Under the pieces are notes generated by a model, which was not told the DNA's origin, did not search any database, and saw only the letters and a list, made by a program, of their open reading frames with translations. DNA of 5,907 bases from Victivallales bacterium (GTDB lineage: Bacteria > Verrucomicrobiota > Lentisphaeria > Oligosphaerales > Lenti-02), in NCBI GenBank assembly GCA_018648945.1, contig JABGQJ010000502.1:1-5907 (forward strand), read 5' to 3'. Shown one piece after another: positions 1 through 5,699 of the stretch (within the stretch, counting starts at the first letter, position 1; every line of letters starts with the position of its first letter). The position numbers and the translations under genes were made by a program.

Positions 1-280
1 GATGCGCAGCGTCCCGCCGGACGAGGTGTTCGAGCACCTCCCAGGGGATGCCGCCGAGAATCATCGCTTCCTGGTCGTGGTAAGGCCCCAAACGGTTCAT
101 CATGCCGCTTGTGGACTGCCCCCCGAGGCACAGCTGACCCTCGAGGAGAATGACACTCGCTCCGTTCCGCGCCGCTGCCAACGCGGCTGCGACACCGGCT
201 GGACCGCCGCCGCAGACCACCACATCGACATCAGCACAGACAGGGATCTGCCGAGATTCCTCAGTGAGCATTCGTGCCAC
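1..280 (-). CDS. FAD-dependent oxidoreductase, N-terminal part (runs off left edge)
   Basis: Only the first 93 codons are present; the gene continues beyond base 1. From the GTG at 280 the product begins VARMLTEESRQ, then a dinucleotide-binding Rossmann motif: a beta strand DVDVVVC, the loop GGGPAG, a helix of Ala and Arg, and a second strand SVILLE whose Glu would bind the FAD ribose. It is followed by CLGGQSTSGMMN and GGIPWEVLEHLV. This order (GGGPAG, acidic residue after about 20 residues, then LGGxxT/S) is typical of the FAD_oxidored family (PF12831), whose substrates are mostly unknown. No signal peptide is seen. An in-frame ATG lies three codons later at 271, but AAGGAG at 288-293 sits 7 nt from the GTG and 16 nt from the ATG, so GTG is preferred. 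The gene lies on the same strand as the propeller gene and small ORF upstream, after a 155-nt gap. Family call is strong; the reaction is unknown. Confidence 0.85.
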   Translation of the reverse strand, partial: MARMLTEESRQIPVCADVDVVVCGGGPAGVAAALAAARNGASVILLEGQLCLGGQSTSGMMNRLGPYHDQEAMILGGIPWEVLEHLVRRDAAH

Positions 281-435
281 GTGCCTTCTCCTTGCCGGTA
301 GCCTGATCCAGGAAGTGTGGGCCGGGAATGGCGTCAGTCATTTCGGCCAATCCATGACCTACGGTATCCTCTGACGCCAGACATTCCACGCCCCCCCATA
401 GCGAGATCTCGCCGGGCGCGTCTGGATGCCGACCG
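281..435. other. Intergenic gap between the small ORF and the oxidoreductase gene
   Basis: 155 nt without a supported gene. It contains a perfect 12-bp palindrome, GCGAGATCTCGC, at 401-412, next to a run of seven C at 391-397. No convincing -35/-10 pair and no stem followed by a T-tract was found on the minus strand, so it is open whether the oxidoreductase has its own promoter or is read through from the propeller gene. Confidence 0.5.
288..293 (-). promoter_or_regulatory. Ribosome binding site of the FAD oxidoreductase
   Basis: AAGGAG on the minus strand, 7 nt before the GTG at 280. It decides for that GTG over the ATG at 271, which would be 16 nt away. Confidence 0.6.
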
Positions 436-621
436 TCATGGCGAGGCCAGCTTTGCCGCGGTGATTCGGTTGGTGTGCGGATTCCAGCGGATCGAGACCA
501 CATCGCCGAGCTGGAAATCGCGTGAGTCGATGAGGATCGGGCAGTAGGCGGGCTGGTGACGCGGGGAGATCTTGCCTGCCGCGTCTTCTACGTGAGCGTG
601 CGGATGAACGCAGTCGTCCAT
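436..621 (-). CDS. Small protein of unknown function, 61 aa, His-rich N-terminus
   Basis: I do not recognise this protein. Its ATG (621) comes 4 nt after the TGA of the propeller gene (626-628), a spacing typical of translational coupling. Possible Shine-Dalgarno bases (AAAGGG, about 10 nt upstream) lie in the last codons of that gene. By hand count about 46 of 60 sense codons end in G or C, as expected for a real gene in this GC-rich DNA. The N-terminus reads MDDCVHPHAHVED, clustering one Cys and three His; a second Cys is at residue 27. The rest, with QLGDVVSIRWNP and NRITAAKL, looks like a small beta-rich unit. There is no signal peptide or membrane segment, so it is probably cytosolic. 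Metal binding by the Cys/His cluster is conceivable but is only inference. A chance ORF is the main alternative. Confidence 0.55.
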   Translation of the reverse strand: MDDCVHPHAHVEDAAGKISPRHQPAYCPILIDSRDFQLGDVVSIRWNPHTNRITAAKLASP

Positions 622-625
622 GCCC

Positions 626-2473
626 TCACGGCCCTTTCACATCGTAGGCCGTCAATGAGTGTTGGTTGCGGATGTAGAGGCGGCCCCGGGCGACCACGGG
701 ATGGGCCCAGCTGGGCTTGCCGAGGTTCTTGATCTTGAATCGGCCGCGCTCGCGGTACTCCTCGTGCGTGGCCTCGGCCAACGCGACTTCGTGCCGCTCG
801 CCGAGGAGGTAGAGCATGCCGTCGGCCACGATCAGCGAACCCTTGCGGACGCTGCGATCCTGCCAAGCGATTTCGCCGGTGAGAAAGTGCATGCAGATCA
901 AGCCGCGGCCGCCGAAGCCATACACGTAGTCGCCCACCTTCACGATGCCGCCATGGTGATTGTCGAGTCGTTTCTCGAAGTACACTTCCTTCGCGCTCTG
1001 CTCGGCGCCGGCCGTCGCGATCTTGGCCAGGCCCGTGCCATTGCTGTACGCACTCGATACCATAACATGGTCGTTGAACACGATGGGTGTGGTGATGTTG
1101 ATGCTGCTCCGCGCCTTCTGGTGACGGTATGTCCACATGAGCCGTCCCTTGTCAGGGGTCAGGCCGAATACGCCGCCCTTCGCGAATTGCACGACCTGCT
1201 GGATGCCCCCGATCTCCGTGGCGACTGCTGACGAATAGTCCGCCGGGTCAGTGACCTCGTCGCTCTGCCAGAGCAGTTCACCGGTGTCCTTGTTCAGTGC
1301 GGCAACAGTGCCTTTGACGCCGCCCGGAGTGACGATCACCATGTTCTCATGCACGAGCGGCGACTCGCTGTACCCCCAGGCCGGGACGCGTCCGCCGAGA
1401 TCCTGCGTCAAGCTGACGTGCCAGTAGGTCTTGCCGGTGGCAACGTCGAGACACGAGACGTCGCCCTTGCCGCCCTGGACGTAGAGCCGGCCTTCGTGGA
1501 GCGTTGGCATGCCGCGCGGACCGTTCCCCGCAGAGTGACGATAGCCGCCCAGAACTGCCCTCAGTTCGTCTTCCGTGTAGATGCCGTCGCGCTTGGGGAA
1601 CGTCTTGGCGTAGAAGGTCCGAAGCTCCTGTGCGGTAAGCTTGCCATCTCGTCCGGGCTGGTACTTCTCGAGGTAGTCTGAAATCTCGGTCGGTGTCAGT
1701 TTGCCGTCACCACGACGAGCCCCCTGTGCGCGCTGGTCGATCCGCCGGGCCGCTTGCTGGAGCCACGTGGGCCGGTACTCGTCCCGCGCCAACTGCCCGT
1801 CGTCATCCCTATCGTGGGCCTGCATCAACGCATCGGCACGCCGCTTCGCCAGCGCGGCGACGTCGGCGTCCGGGTCTTGCTGGTCGACCTTAGAGAACTC
1901 CCGCTGGAACGCGCCCATCGCCTCGCCCGCCGACAGCACGCCGTCGCCGTCCTTGTCGAGGCCGGCCAGGAGGCGTTTGGTGCGCTCTGCGGCGATCTGG
2001 TCCGCGGCTCCCTCCACGGGCTTGTCGGCCTTGTTGATGGCCCAGCCCAGGCTGGGCAGGGCCTCGGCCTCCTCCAGCCTGCCGTCGCCATTCCGGTCGC
2101 CGCGCTCCATCCGAGACTTGATGCTCGCATCAACCGCGTTCTTCACGGGCTCAGGCTGCACGGCCCAGATGACGCTGCCGTCGGCCGCGTTGAGCGCGAG
2201 GATCTTCTCGATGCCATCGACGTTGCCCTGCGTGTAGATCCGGTCGCCCAGAACAGCCACGGACGAATACCCTTCCCCGACCGAATCGATCTGCCACGCC
2301 ACCTTGGGCCCCTCGGCCGGCCATTCCTTGAGCAACCCCTTGTCGAGGCCGATGCCGTCACCGTTGGGCCCACGCCATTTCGGCCAATCGCCTCCCTTCT
2401 GTGCGAATACGGGCAGGGCAGCGAACATACAGACCAAAGCGACGGACACGAGGCGGGGGAAGAAGTACTGCAT
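626..2473 (-). CDS. Secreted PQQ-type beta-propeller protein with an EF-hand insertion
   Basis: A 615-residue exported protein. A Sec signal peptide (about 1-24, ending PVFA before QK) is followed by WPKWRGPNGDGIG, a hallmark of planctomycete-type PQQ-like propeller proteins. Blade 1 spans about 56-106; the other blades run from about 318 to the end, each showing a variant of the TGxxxW docking motif (ATGKTYW, DTGELLW, DKGRLMW, LTGEIAW). Conserved NHHGG, PSWAHPV and the end RLYIRNQHSLTAYDVK show an intact C-terminus. Between blades 1 and 2 sit about 200 extra residues with three canonical EF-hand loops (126-137, 173-184, 221-232) and three degenerate ones (about 252-263, 272-283, 292-303), suggesting calcium binding. 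From my knowledge, family members lacking such an insert are nearer 430 residues. The family binds or scaffolds rather than having a proven PQQ enzyme activity; no substrate can be named. The start at 2473 is chosen because AGGAG lies 6 nt before it; the ATG at 2479 abuts that AGGAG directly. The small ORF follows after 4 nt. Confidence 0.88.
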   Translation of the reverse strand: MQYFFPRLVSVALVCMFAALPVFAQKGGDWPKWRGPNGDGIGLDKGLLKEWPAEGPKVAWQIDSVGEGYSSVAVLGDRIYTQGNVDGIEKILALNAADGSVIWAVQPEPVKNAVDASIKSRMERGDRNGDGRLEEAEALPSLGWAINKADKPVEGAADQIAAERTKRLLAGLDKDGDGVLSAGEAMGAFQREFSKVDQQDPDADVAALAKRRADALMQAHDRDDDGQLARDEYRPTWLQQAARRIDQRAQGARRGDGKLTPTEISDYLEKYQPGRDGKLTAQELRTFYAKTFPKRDGIYTEDELRAVLGGYRHSAGNGPRGMPTLHEGRLYVQGGKGDVSCLDVATGKTYWHVSLTQDLGGRVPAWGYSESPLVHENMVIVTPGGVKGTVAALNKDTGELLWQSDEVTDPADYSSAVATEIGGIQQVVQFAKGGVFGLTPDKGRLMWTYRHQKARSSINITTPIVFNDHVMVSSAYSNGTGLAKIATAGAEQSAKEVYFEKRLDNHHGGIVKVGDYVYGFGGRGLICMHFLTGEIAWQDRSVRKGSLIVADGMLYLLGERHEVALAEATHEEYRERGRFKIKNLGKPSWAHPVVARGRLYIRNQHSLTAYDVKGP

Positions 2474-2479
2474 CGTCAT

Positions 2480-2484
2480 CTCCT
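2480..2484 (-). promoter_or_regulatory. Ribosome binding site of the propeller gene
   Basis: AGGAG on the minus strand, followed by ATGACGATG. Spacing is 0 nt to the first ATG (2479) and 6 nt to the second (2473). This favours the second and removes two residues from the longest reading. Confidence 0.7.
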
Positions 2485-2568
2485 AACTGCAAGTCCGAGT
2501 GGGAGCAACTGCCGGTGGGCAGGCTGTGCGCCCTTTGCGATGGTCCCAGCGCGAGACTACCGGTATTG

Positions 2569-2596
2569 AGTGTACACCACCAAGGCACAGAACCAA
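2569..2596 (-). promoter_or_regulatory. Candidate sigma-70-type promoter for the propeller gene
   Basis: On the minus strand TTGGTT (2591-2596) and TACACT (2569-2574) are 16 nt apart and would give a leader of about 90 nt before the start at 2473. The boxes match consensus at three and four of six positions, so this is weak. It is the best pair I found by eye in 2485-2671, a stretch that otherwise holds nothing I can name. Confidence 0.3.
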
Positions 2597-2672
2597 GTCC
2601 CGCCGCAGCCCCCCAATTCCATGCGTTTGAGGCAAGTTCTCGAGACGGGGAAGAACTGTGCGGGGAACTCCT

Positions 2673-2790
2673 GAGCCTCCGCAGGAGGCGGCATATCGTT
2701 GCCACGGGTGCGAACCCGTGGTACAGGCAGAACCCTCGCTCTGAGTCCCCGCAAGGGCCGACATATCCGGCAAGGGCGTCAGCCCGCAGC
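2673..2790 (+). repeat. Left arm of composite inverted repeat: hairpin module, GNRA stem-loop, hairpin module
   Basis: In order: a 25-nt module (2673-2697) with the hairpin GCCTCC-gca-GGAGGC and the tail GGCATATC; a perfect 8-bp stem-loop CCACGGGT-gcga-ACCCGTGG (2702-2721); about 20 nt of spacer; a second 25-nt module (2743-2767) matching the first at 19 of 25 positions and ending GACATATC; and a short stem GGGC-gtca-GCCC (2774-2785). No reading frame explains it. The same elements occur in the same order, inverted, at 2838-2958. Intergenic stem-loops around CCACGGGT..ACCCGTGG are, as far as I recall, common in planctomycete-type genomes; copy number elsewhere in this genome cannot be seen here. 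Confidence 0.8.
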
Positions 2791-2837
2791 CATCCCGAAC
2801 TTGACAGCAGGAGCCGTATCGAGCGCGGCATCAGCAT

Positions 2838-2958
2838 CCCCCCGGGTTGACGGCCAGGGAAGAATATGCCGCCGACCTGCGGGGGCCCAGGCACGTTACC
2901 AACCCAACCCCACGGGTTTGCACCCGTGGCCACGATATTCCGCCCTCCGCGAGGGCTC
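2838..2958 (-). repeat. Right arm of composite inverted repeat
   Basis: Read on the minus strand from 2958: a 25-nt module (2934-2958) with the hairpin GCCCTC-gcg-GAGGGC and tail GGAATATC; the stem-loop CCACGGGT-gcaa-ACCCGTGG (2910-2929); a spacer; a second, more diverged module ending GGCATATTC (about 2862-2889); and GGCCGTCAACCC (2844-2855), matching the inner stem of the left arm. The first 49 nt match the left arm at 41 positions. Between the arms (about 2791-2837) I see no repeat or gene. The outer edge lies 14 nt before the first in-frame codon of the truncated gene. Confidence 0.8.
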
Positions 2959-2971
2959 CCGCGCTGGCTGA

Positions 2972-3664
2972 CCGAACAGCGGAGGGGCATGCACGGCGTC
3001 TTGGGGGCCGGACGGTGAATCGATCGCCTTCCACGTGCATGCGAAGGAAGCGCAGGACGACAGGGCAGTGTTCGTTCAACGAGTGGACGACCCGAGCAGT
3101 GTCGTTCAACTCACTCGGGACGGGGGCAAGAACATCGGCGCCGCGTTCAGTCCCGACGGCTTGAGTGTGGTTTTCTACGACCCCCGTCCGCCTCGCCCAG
3201 TTGTTCGTGTCGCGCGTGCGGATGGCTCTGGCCAGCCGGTCAAGATCTCGGACCTTGGCGCTACTCCTGCGTGGTTGCCCGGCGGCCGAGGGATCGCCTA
3301 CACCGGCAGTATCAAGGGCAAGCATGGCGTCATTGTGGCGCATTTGGGTGGTCTCGACCCCCGCCCGCTGGCCATCACGACAGAGCGCAAGGGCAAAACG
3401 TTGTCGGCAACCGTCACAAGCCGAACCAATGGGGTCCAGCAAGTGGCCGTGCGCTGGGAGGTGTTCGACAAGTCCTCCTCCCGCATCGGGGCACCAAGTG
3501 GCGGCGCGGAGCCGGTGGAACTCAAGCCCGGCGAACGGGTCGAGTGGTCATTGGAGCTGAATCCCGAACAGCAGAAGAACGTGCAGACGGTCAAAGTGCG
3601 GGTGCTGAATCAGGACGGTGTTGGTGCCGTCAAGCTCATCAATTGGATGGAGGAAGGACAATGA
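2972..3664 (+). pseudogene. 5'-truncated paralogue: C-terminal propeller blades and C-terminal domain
   Basis: An open frame runs from just after the TGA at 2969-2971 to the TGA at 3662-3664. It encodes three PD40-type blades (WGPDGESIAF, AFSPDGLSVVF, AWLPGGRGIAY) and a C-terminal domain ending in VLNQDGVGAVKL. These align with blades 4-6 and the C-terminal domain of the next gene; the last 101 aligned residues share about 58 by hand count, without gaps. Signal peptide, TPR region and blades 1-3 are absent and do not appear in the 500 nt upstream. The only in-frame start-like codon near the beginning is GTG at 3035; it has no Shine-Dalgarno sequence and lies inside the first blade, after WGPDG. 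I therefore read it as the 3' remnant of a tandem copy cut near the inverted repeat. The frame is free of stops, so recent truncation, a still-translated fragment, or an assembly join at the repeat are all possible. Its stop overlaps the next start. Confidence 0.75.
3649..3653 (+). promoter_or_regulatory. Ribosome binding site of the TPR-PD40 gene
   Basis: GGAGG within the last codons of the truncated paralogue, 7 nt before the ATG at 3661. Together with the ATGA overlap (3661-3664) it fixes the start and rules out the in-frame extension back to 3271. Confidence 0.8.
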
Positions 3665-5520
3665 CAGCGAGAAAGTGTGTGGCCGGTATCCTGGTGGCTC
3701 TGGTTGCAGCCGGTGCGTTCACGGCACGTGCTGCGGATCGGGACTACGCCAAGGCCGTGGCGGAGGCGAGGAAGGCAGGCAATCTGGCGGCAGTCAACCG
3801 ACTGTGCAAGGAGTGGGCCGGCAAGGCCCCCGGTGACGAGAAGCCCCATATCATCCTGGGGCAAGTCTACGCCGAGGCCGGGATGGTCGATCGCGCTGTC
3901 GAGCAGCTCAAACTGGCTGCGGAGGCCAACCCACTGAGCCCTACTCCACGATGCGAGCTCGGGCTTCTCTTCGTCCGGGAACAGCAACCTGAGGCCGCCC
4001 AGCGGGAGTTTGAGCTGGCCCTCAAGATTGACCCGAAGCATGTCTCTTCAATGCTGGGGAAGGCGCGGATCGAGCTCGCCAAAGGGAAGCCGAAGGGCGC
4101 ATTGGCCGAGGCGCATAAGGTCCTGGCCTCAGTGCCCGGAAGCACGGAGGCCGCCGTACTCGCGAGCGAGTGCTTCCTGGCTCTCGGCAAGTCTGAGGAG
4201 GCCCTGGCCGAGCTCAAGAAAGTTGTGGGGCCAGGTGCTCAGAGTGCGGACGTATGCTATGCGCGCGCCGCAGCTCTCGATCTCGCCGGACGCGTTGACC
4301 AGGCGCAGGAAGCCTGGCAACAGTTCCTTCAGCTCGAACCGGAGGGGGAGCGTGCAAGACGGGTCAAGGATGGCTTCGTCGTGCTGACGCTCCGGGCGCT
4401 CCGCTTCCCTCGCGACACGTCTTCGGCGTGGTTCGCATACTCGCCGGATGGCAGACACGTGGCCTTCATGACCCCCGAAGCAATCTGTCGGTCCCTCATC
4501 GCCGGCCCCGGGGAGCCAGTACTCATCACACCCCGCCCCGAGCAATGGAGCCTGAGAACACTCATGTGGTCTCCCGATGGAGCAACACTCGCCTTCAACC
4601 TCTACAGAGTCGAACCGGCGAAAGAGATACAGCTGATGCTCGTGGGGGCCTCGCCGGGGCAGTTGCCGCAGAGGATTGAGTTCCCGGAACAGCGCTCGCC
4701 GTCAAGTCCTAGGTGGTCCCCCTCCGGGCGGCAGTTGTTGTACTACGAGGCAGACGACAGCATGCTATGCGTCTGGGATAGGGAGTTGGACGAACACCGC
4801 AGATTCCAGCTGGTCAGTGAGGCGGGAAAGCGCCTTTACACCGGACAGGCCGACTACACTCCGGACGGTCAGCAACTGATTGCTGAGGCATTCACACGTG
4901 TCGATGGTGAGCTGCGGCACGCGTCCTACCGGGCGACGGCCGCAACAGGTCAGATCGTCGCGAAGCTCTTCGACCACGGCGACGCGCGTTTCATCAACCC
5001 AAGCGTGTCGCCTGACGGAATCGCCGTCGCCGGATGGTCGATGGGCGCATCTCCTGGCATCGACCTGGCCTCCACGAGGGCGCCCTCCAAACGCGCTCGC
5101 GTTCTCGATGCCGACCCATGTGATCCCACCTGGCACCCCGAAGGGAGAACGCTGCTGGCCCATGCCAGGATTCGTGGAGTGAAGAAGGGCGTGGAGATCT
5201 GTCTCGGCGGCCTGGATCGACGGCCTCTACGCCTGTCGGCGCACCGCGAGGCAGAGGTGCTTACCGTGACCGCTACCAGCCAGTCTGACAAGACGCAGCA
5301 AGTGAGGCTTCGTTGGGAGGCGTTCGATGCCGATTCGCTGCTCATCGGGGTCCCTAGCGAGAGCGAGGAGCCGGTCGGCATCAAGCCTGGAGAGCGGGTG
5401 GAGTGGCCCCTGGGTCTCGCTCCCGCGCAGGCGAAGCGTGCGGTGACGGTCAAGTTGACCGTACTGAACCAGGATGGCGTCGGCGCGGTCAAACTGGTGG
5501 ACTGGGGGGCACCGGAATAG
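3661..5520 (+). CDS. Exported TPR and PD40 six-bladed propeller protein
   Basis: A complete protein of 619 residues. A Sec signal peptide covers about 1-24 (hydrophobic GILVALVAAGAF, cleavage after ARA). Residues about 27-235 form helical TPR repeats: HIILGQVYAEAGMVDRAVEQ, then units near 95-127, 128-160, 162-194 and 196-228. Six PD40 (PF07676) blades of TolB-like type follow: YSPDG (260), WSPDG (303), WSPSG (352), YTPDG (399), VSPDG (449) and WHPEG (491). A C-terminal domain of about 105 residues (515-619) contains QQVRLRWEAFD, KPGERVEW and VLNQDGVGAVKL; it looks like a beta-sandwich and I do not recognise it as a named family. TPR and propeller units both mediate protein contacts, so a periplasmic scaffold or assembly role is likely, but no partner or enzyme activity can be named. 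The ATG overlaps the stop of the truncated paralogue (ATGA). Whether transcription starts upstream of that fragment is unclear. Domain assignments are firm; function is unknown. Confidence 0.9.
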   Translation: MTARKCVAGILVALVAAGAFTARAADRDYAKAVAEARKAGNLAAVNRLCKEWAGKAPGDEKPHIILGQVYAEAGMVDRAVEQLKLAAEANPLSPTPRCELGLLFVREQQPEAAQREFELALKIDPKHVSSMLGKARIELAKGKPKGALAEAHKVLASVPGSTEAAVLASECFLALGKSEEALAELKKVVGPGAQSADVCYARAAALDLAGRVDQAQEAWQQFLQLEPEGERARRVKDGFVVLTLRALRFPRDTSSAWFAYSPDGRHVAFMTPEAICRSLIAGPGEPVLITPRPEQWSLRTLMWSPDGATLAFNLYRVEPAKEIQLMLVGASPGQLPQRIEFPEQRSPSSPRWSPSGRQLLYYEADDSMLCVWDRELDEHRRFQLVSEAGKRLYTGQADYTPDGQQLIAEAFTRVDGELRHASYRATAATGQIVAKLFDHGDARFINPSVSPDGIAVAGWSMGASPGIDLASTRAPSKRARVLDADPCDPTWHPEGRTLLAHARIRGVKKGVEICLGGLDRRPLRLSAHREAEVLTVTATSQSDKTQQVRLRWEAFDADSLLIGVPSESEEPVGIKPGERVEWPLGLAPAQAKRAVTVKLTVLNQDGVGAVKLVDWGAPE

Positions 5521-5617
5521 GTCGTCAGAGGACTTCCCTTGACGGTTCGGGGCAGTCCGGGGGACAGTGGTCCTTGCGCGCTGGGGTTCGGGGCGGCGGG
5601 ACCTCCCTGGGCGAGAC

Positions 5618-5646
5618 TTGGCGTGTGCGGCCGGCGGACGTATAGT
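5618..5646 (+). promoter_or_regulatory. Sigma-70-type promoter of the methyltransferase gene
   Basis: TTGGCG (5618-5623) and TATAGT (5641-5646) with the ideal 17-nt spacer. TATAGT matches consensus at five of six positions and TTGGCG at three (the TTG). Transcription would start near 5653 and leave a leader of about 47 nt before the GTG at 5700. It is the best promoter in the window and suggests the methyltransferase is a separate transcription unit. Confidence 0.55.
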
Positions 5647-5687
5647 CGGGTTGGACGGCCCCCCACGCTGGGCGGAAGCCGCTTCTC

Positions 5688-5692
5688 GGGAG
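5688..5692 (+). promoter_or_regulatory. Ribosome binding site of the methyltransferase gene
   Basis: GGGAG, 7 nt before the GTG at 5700. An in-frame TGA at 5694-5696 rules out any start further upstream, so this site and the GTG belong together. Confidence 0.7.
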
Positions 5693-5699
5693 ATGAACA

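Larger units (their letters stand above)
5521..5699. other. Intergenic region before the methyltransferase gene
   Basis: It carries the promoter and ribosome binding site listed separately. Bases 5555-5573 read GTCCgggGGACagtgGTCC, two mutually exclusive 4-bp hairpins. No T-tract follows them, so they are not a standard intrinsic terminator for the preceding gene. Confidence 0.5.

Noticed and set aside
2..301. Plus-strand ORF at the left edge
   Set aside because: It is antisense to the FAD oxidoreductase, whose Rossmann motif is clear on the minus strand.
1754..2569. A 271-codon plus-strand ORF opposite the propeller gene, with several other antisense ORFs between 588 and 2373
   Set aside because: They are frames opposite or shifted from a clearly recognisable propeller/EF-hand protein in GC-rich DNA; their translations are Arg/Pro/Ala-rich and show no domain.
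2801..2829. Perfect TTGACA at 2801-2806 in the centre of the inverted repeat as a promoter for the plus-strand genes
   Set aside because: At 16-18 nt spacing only GC-rich bases follow; no plausible -10 box.
2673..2958. CRISPR array
   Set aside because: The repeats are inverted, self-complementary and unevenly spaced, with no regular spacers or cas genes.
2847..3164. A 105-codon plus-strand ORF spanning the right arm of the repeat
   Set aside because: It reads through the stem-loops and then a wrong frame of the truncated paralogue; no domain or ribosome binding site.
3271..3660. In-frame N-terminal extension of the TPR-PD40 protein
   Set aside because: The extension is the wrong frame of the truncated paralogue. 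A signal peptide begins exactly at 3661, with GGAGG 7 nt upstream.
5555..5573. Intrinsic terminator after the TPR-PD40 gene
   Set aside because: The stems are only 4 bp and no T-tract follows.
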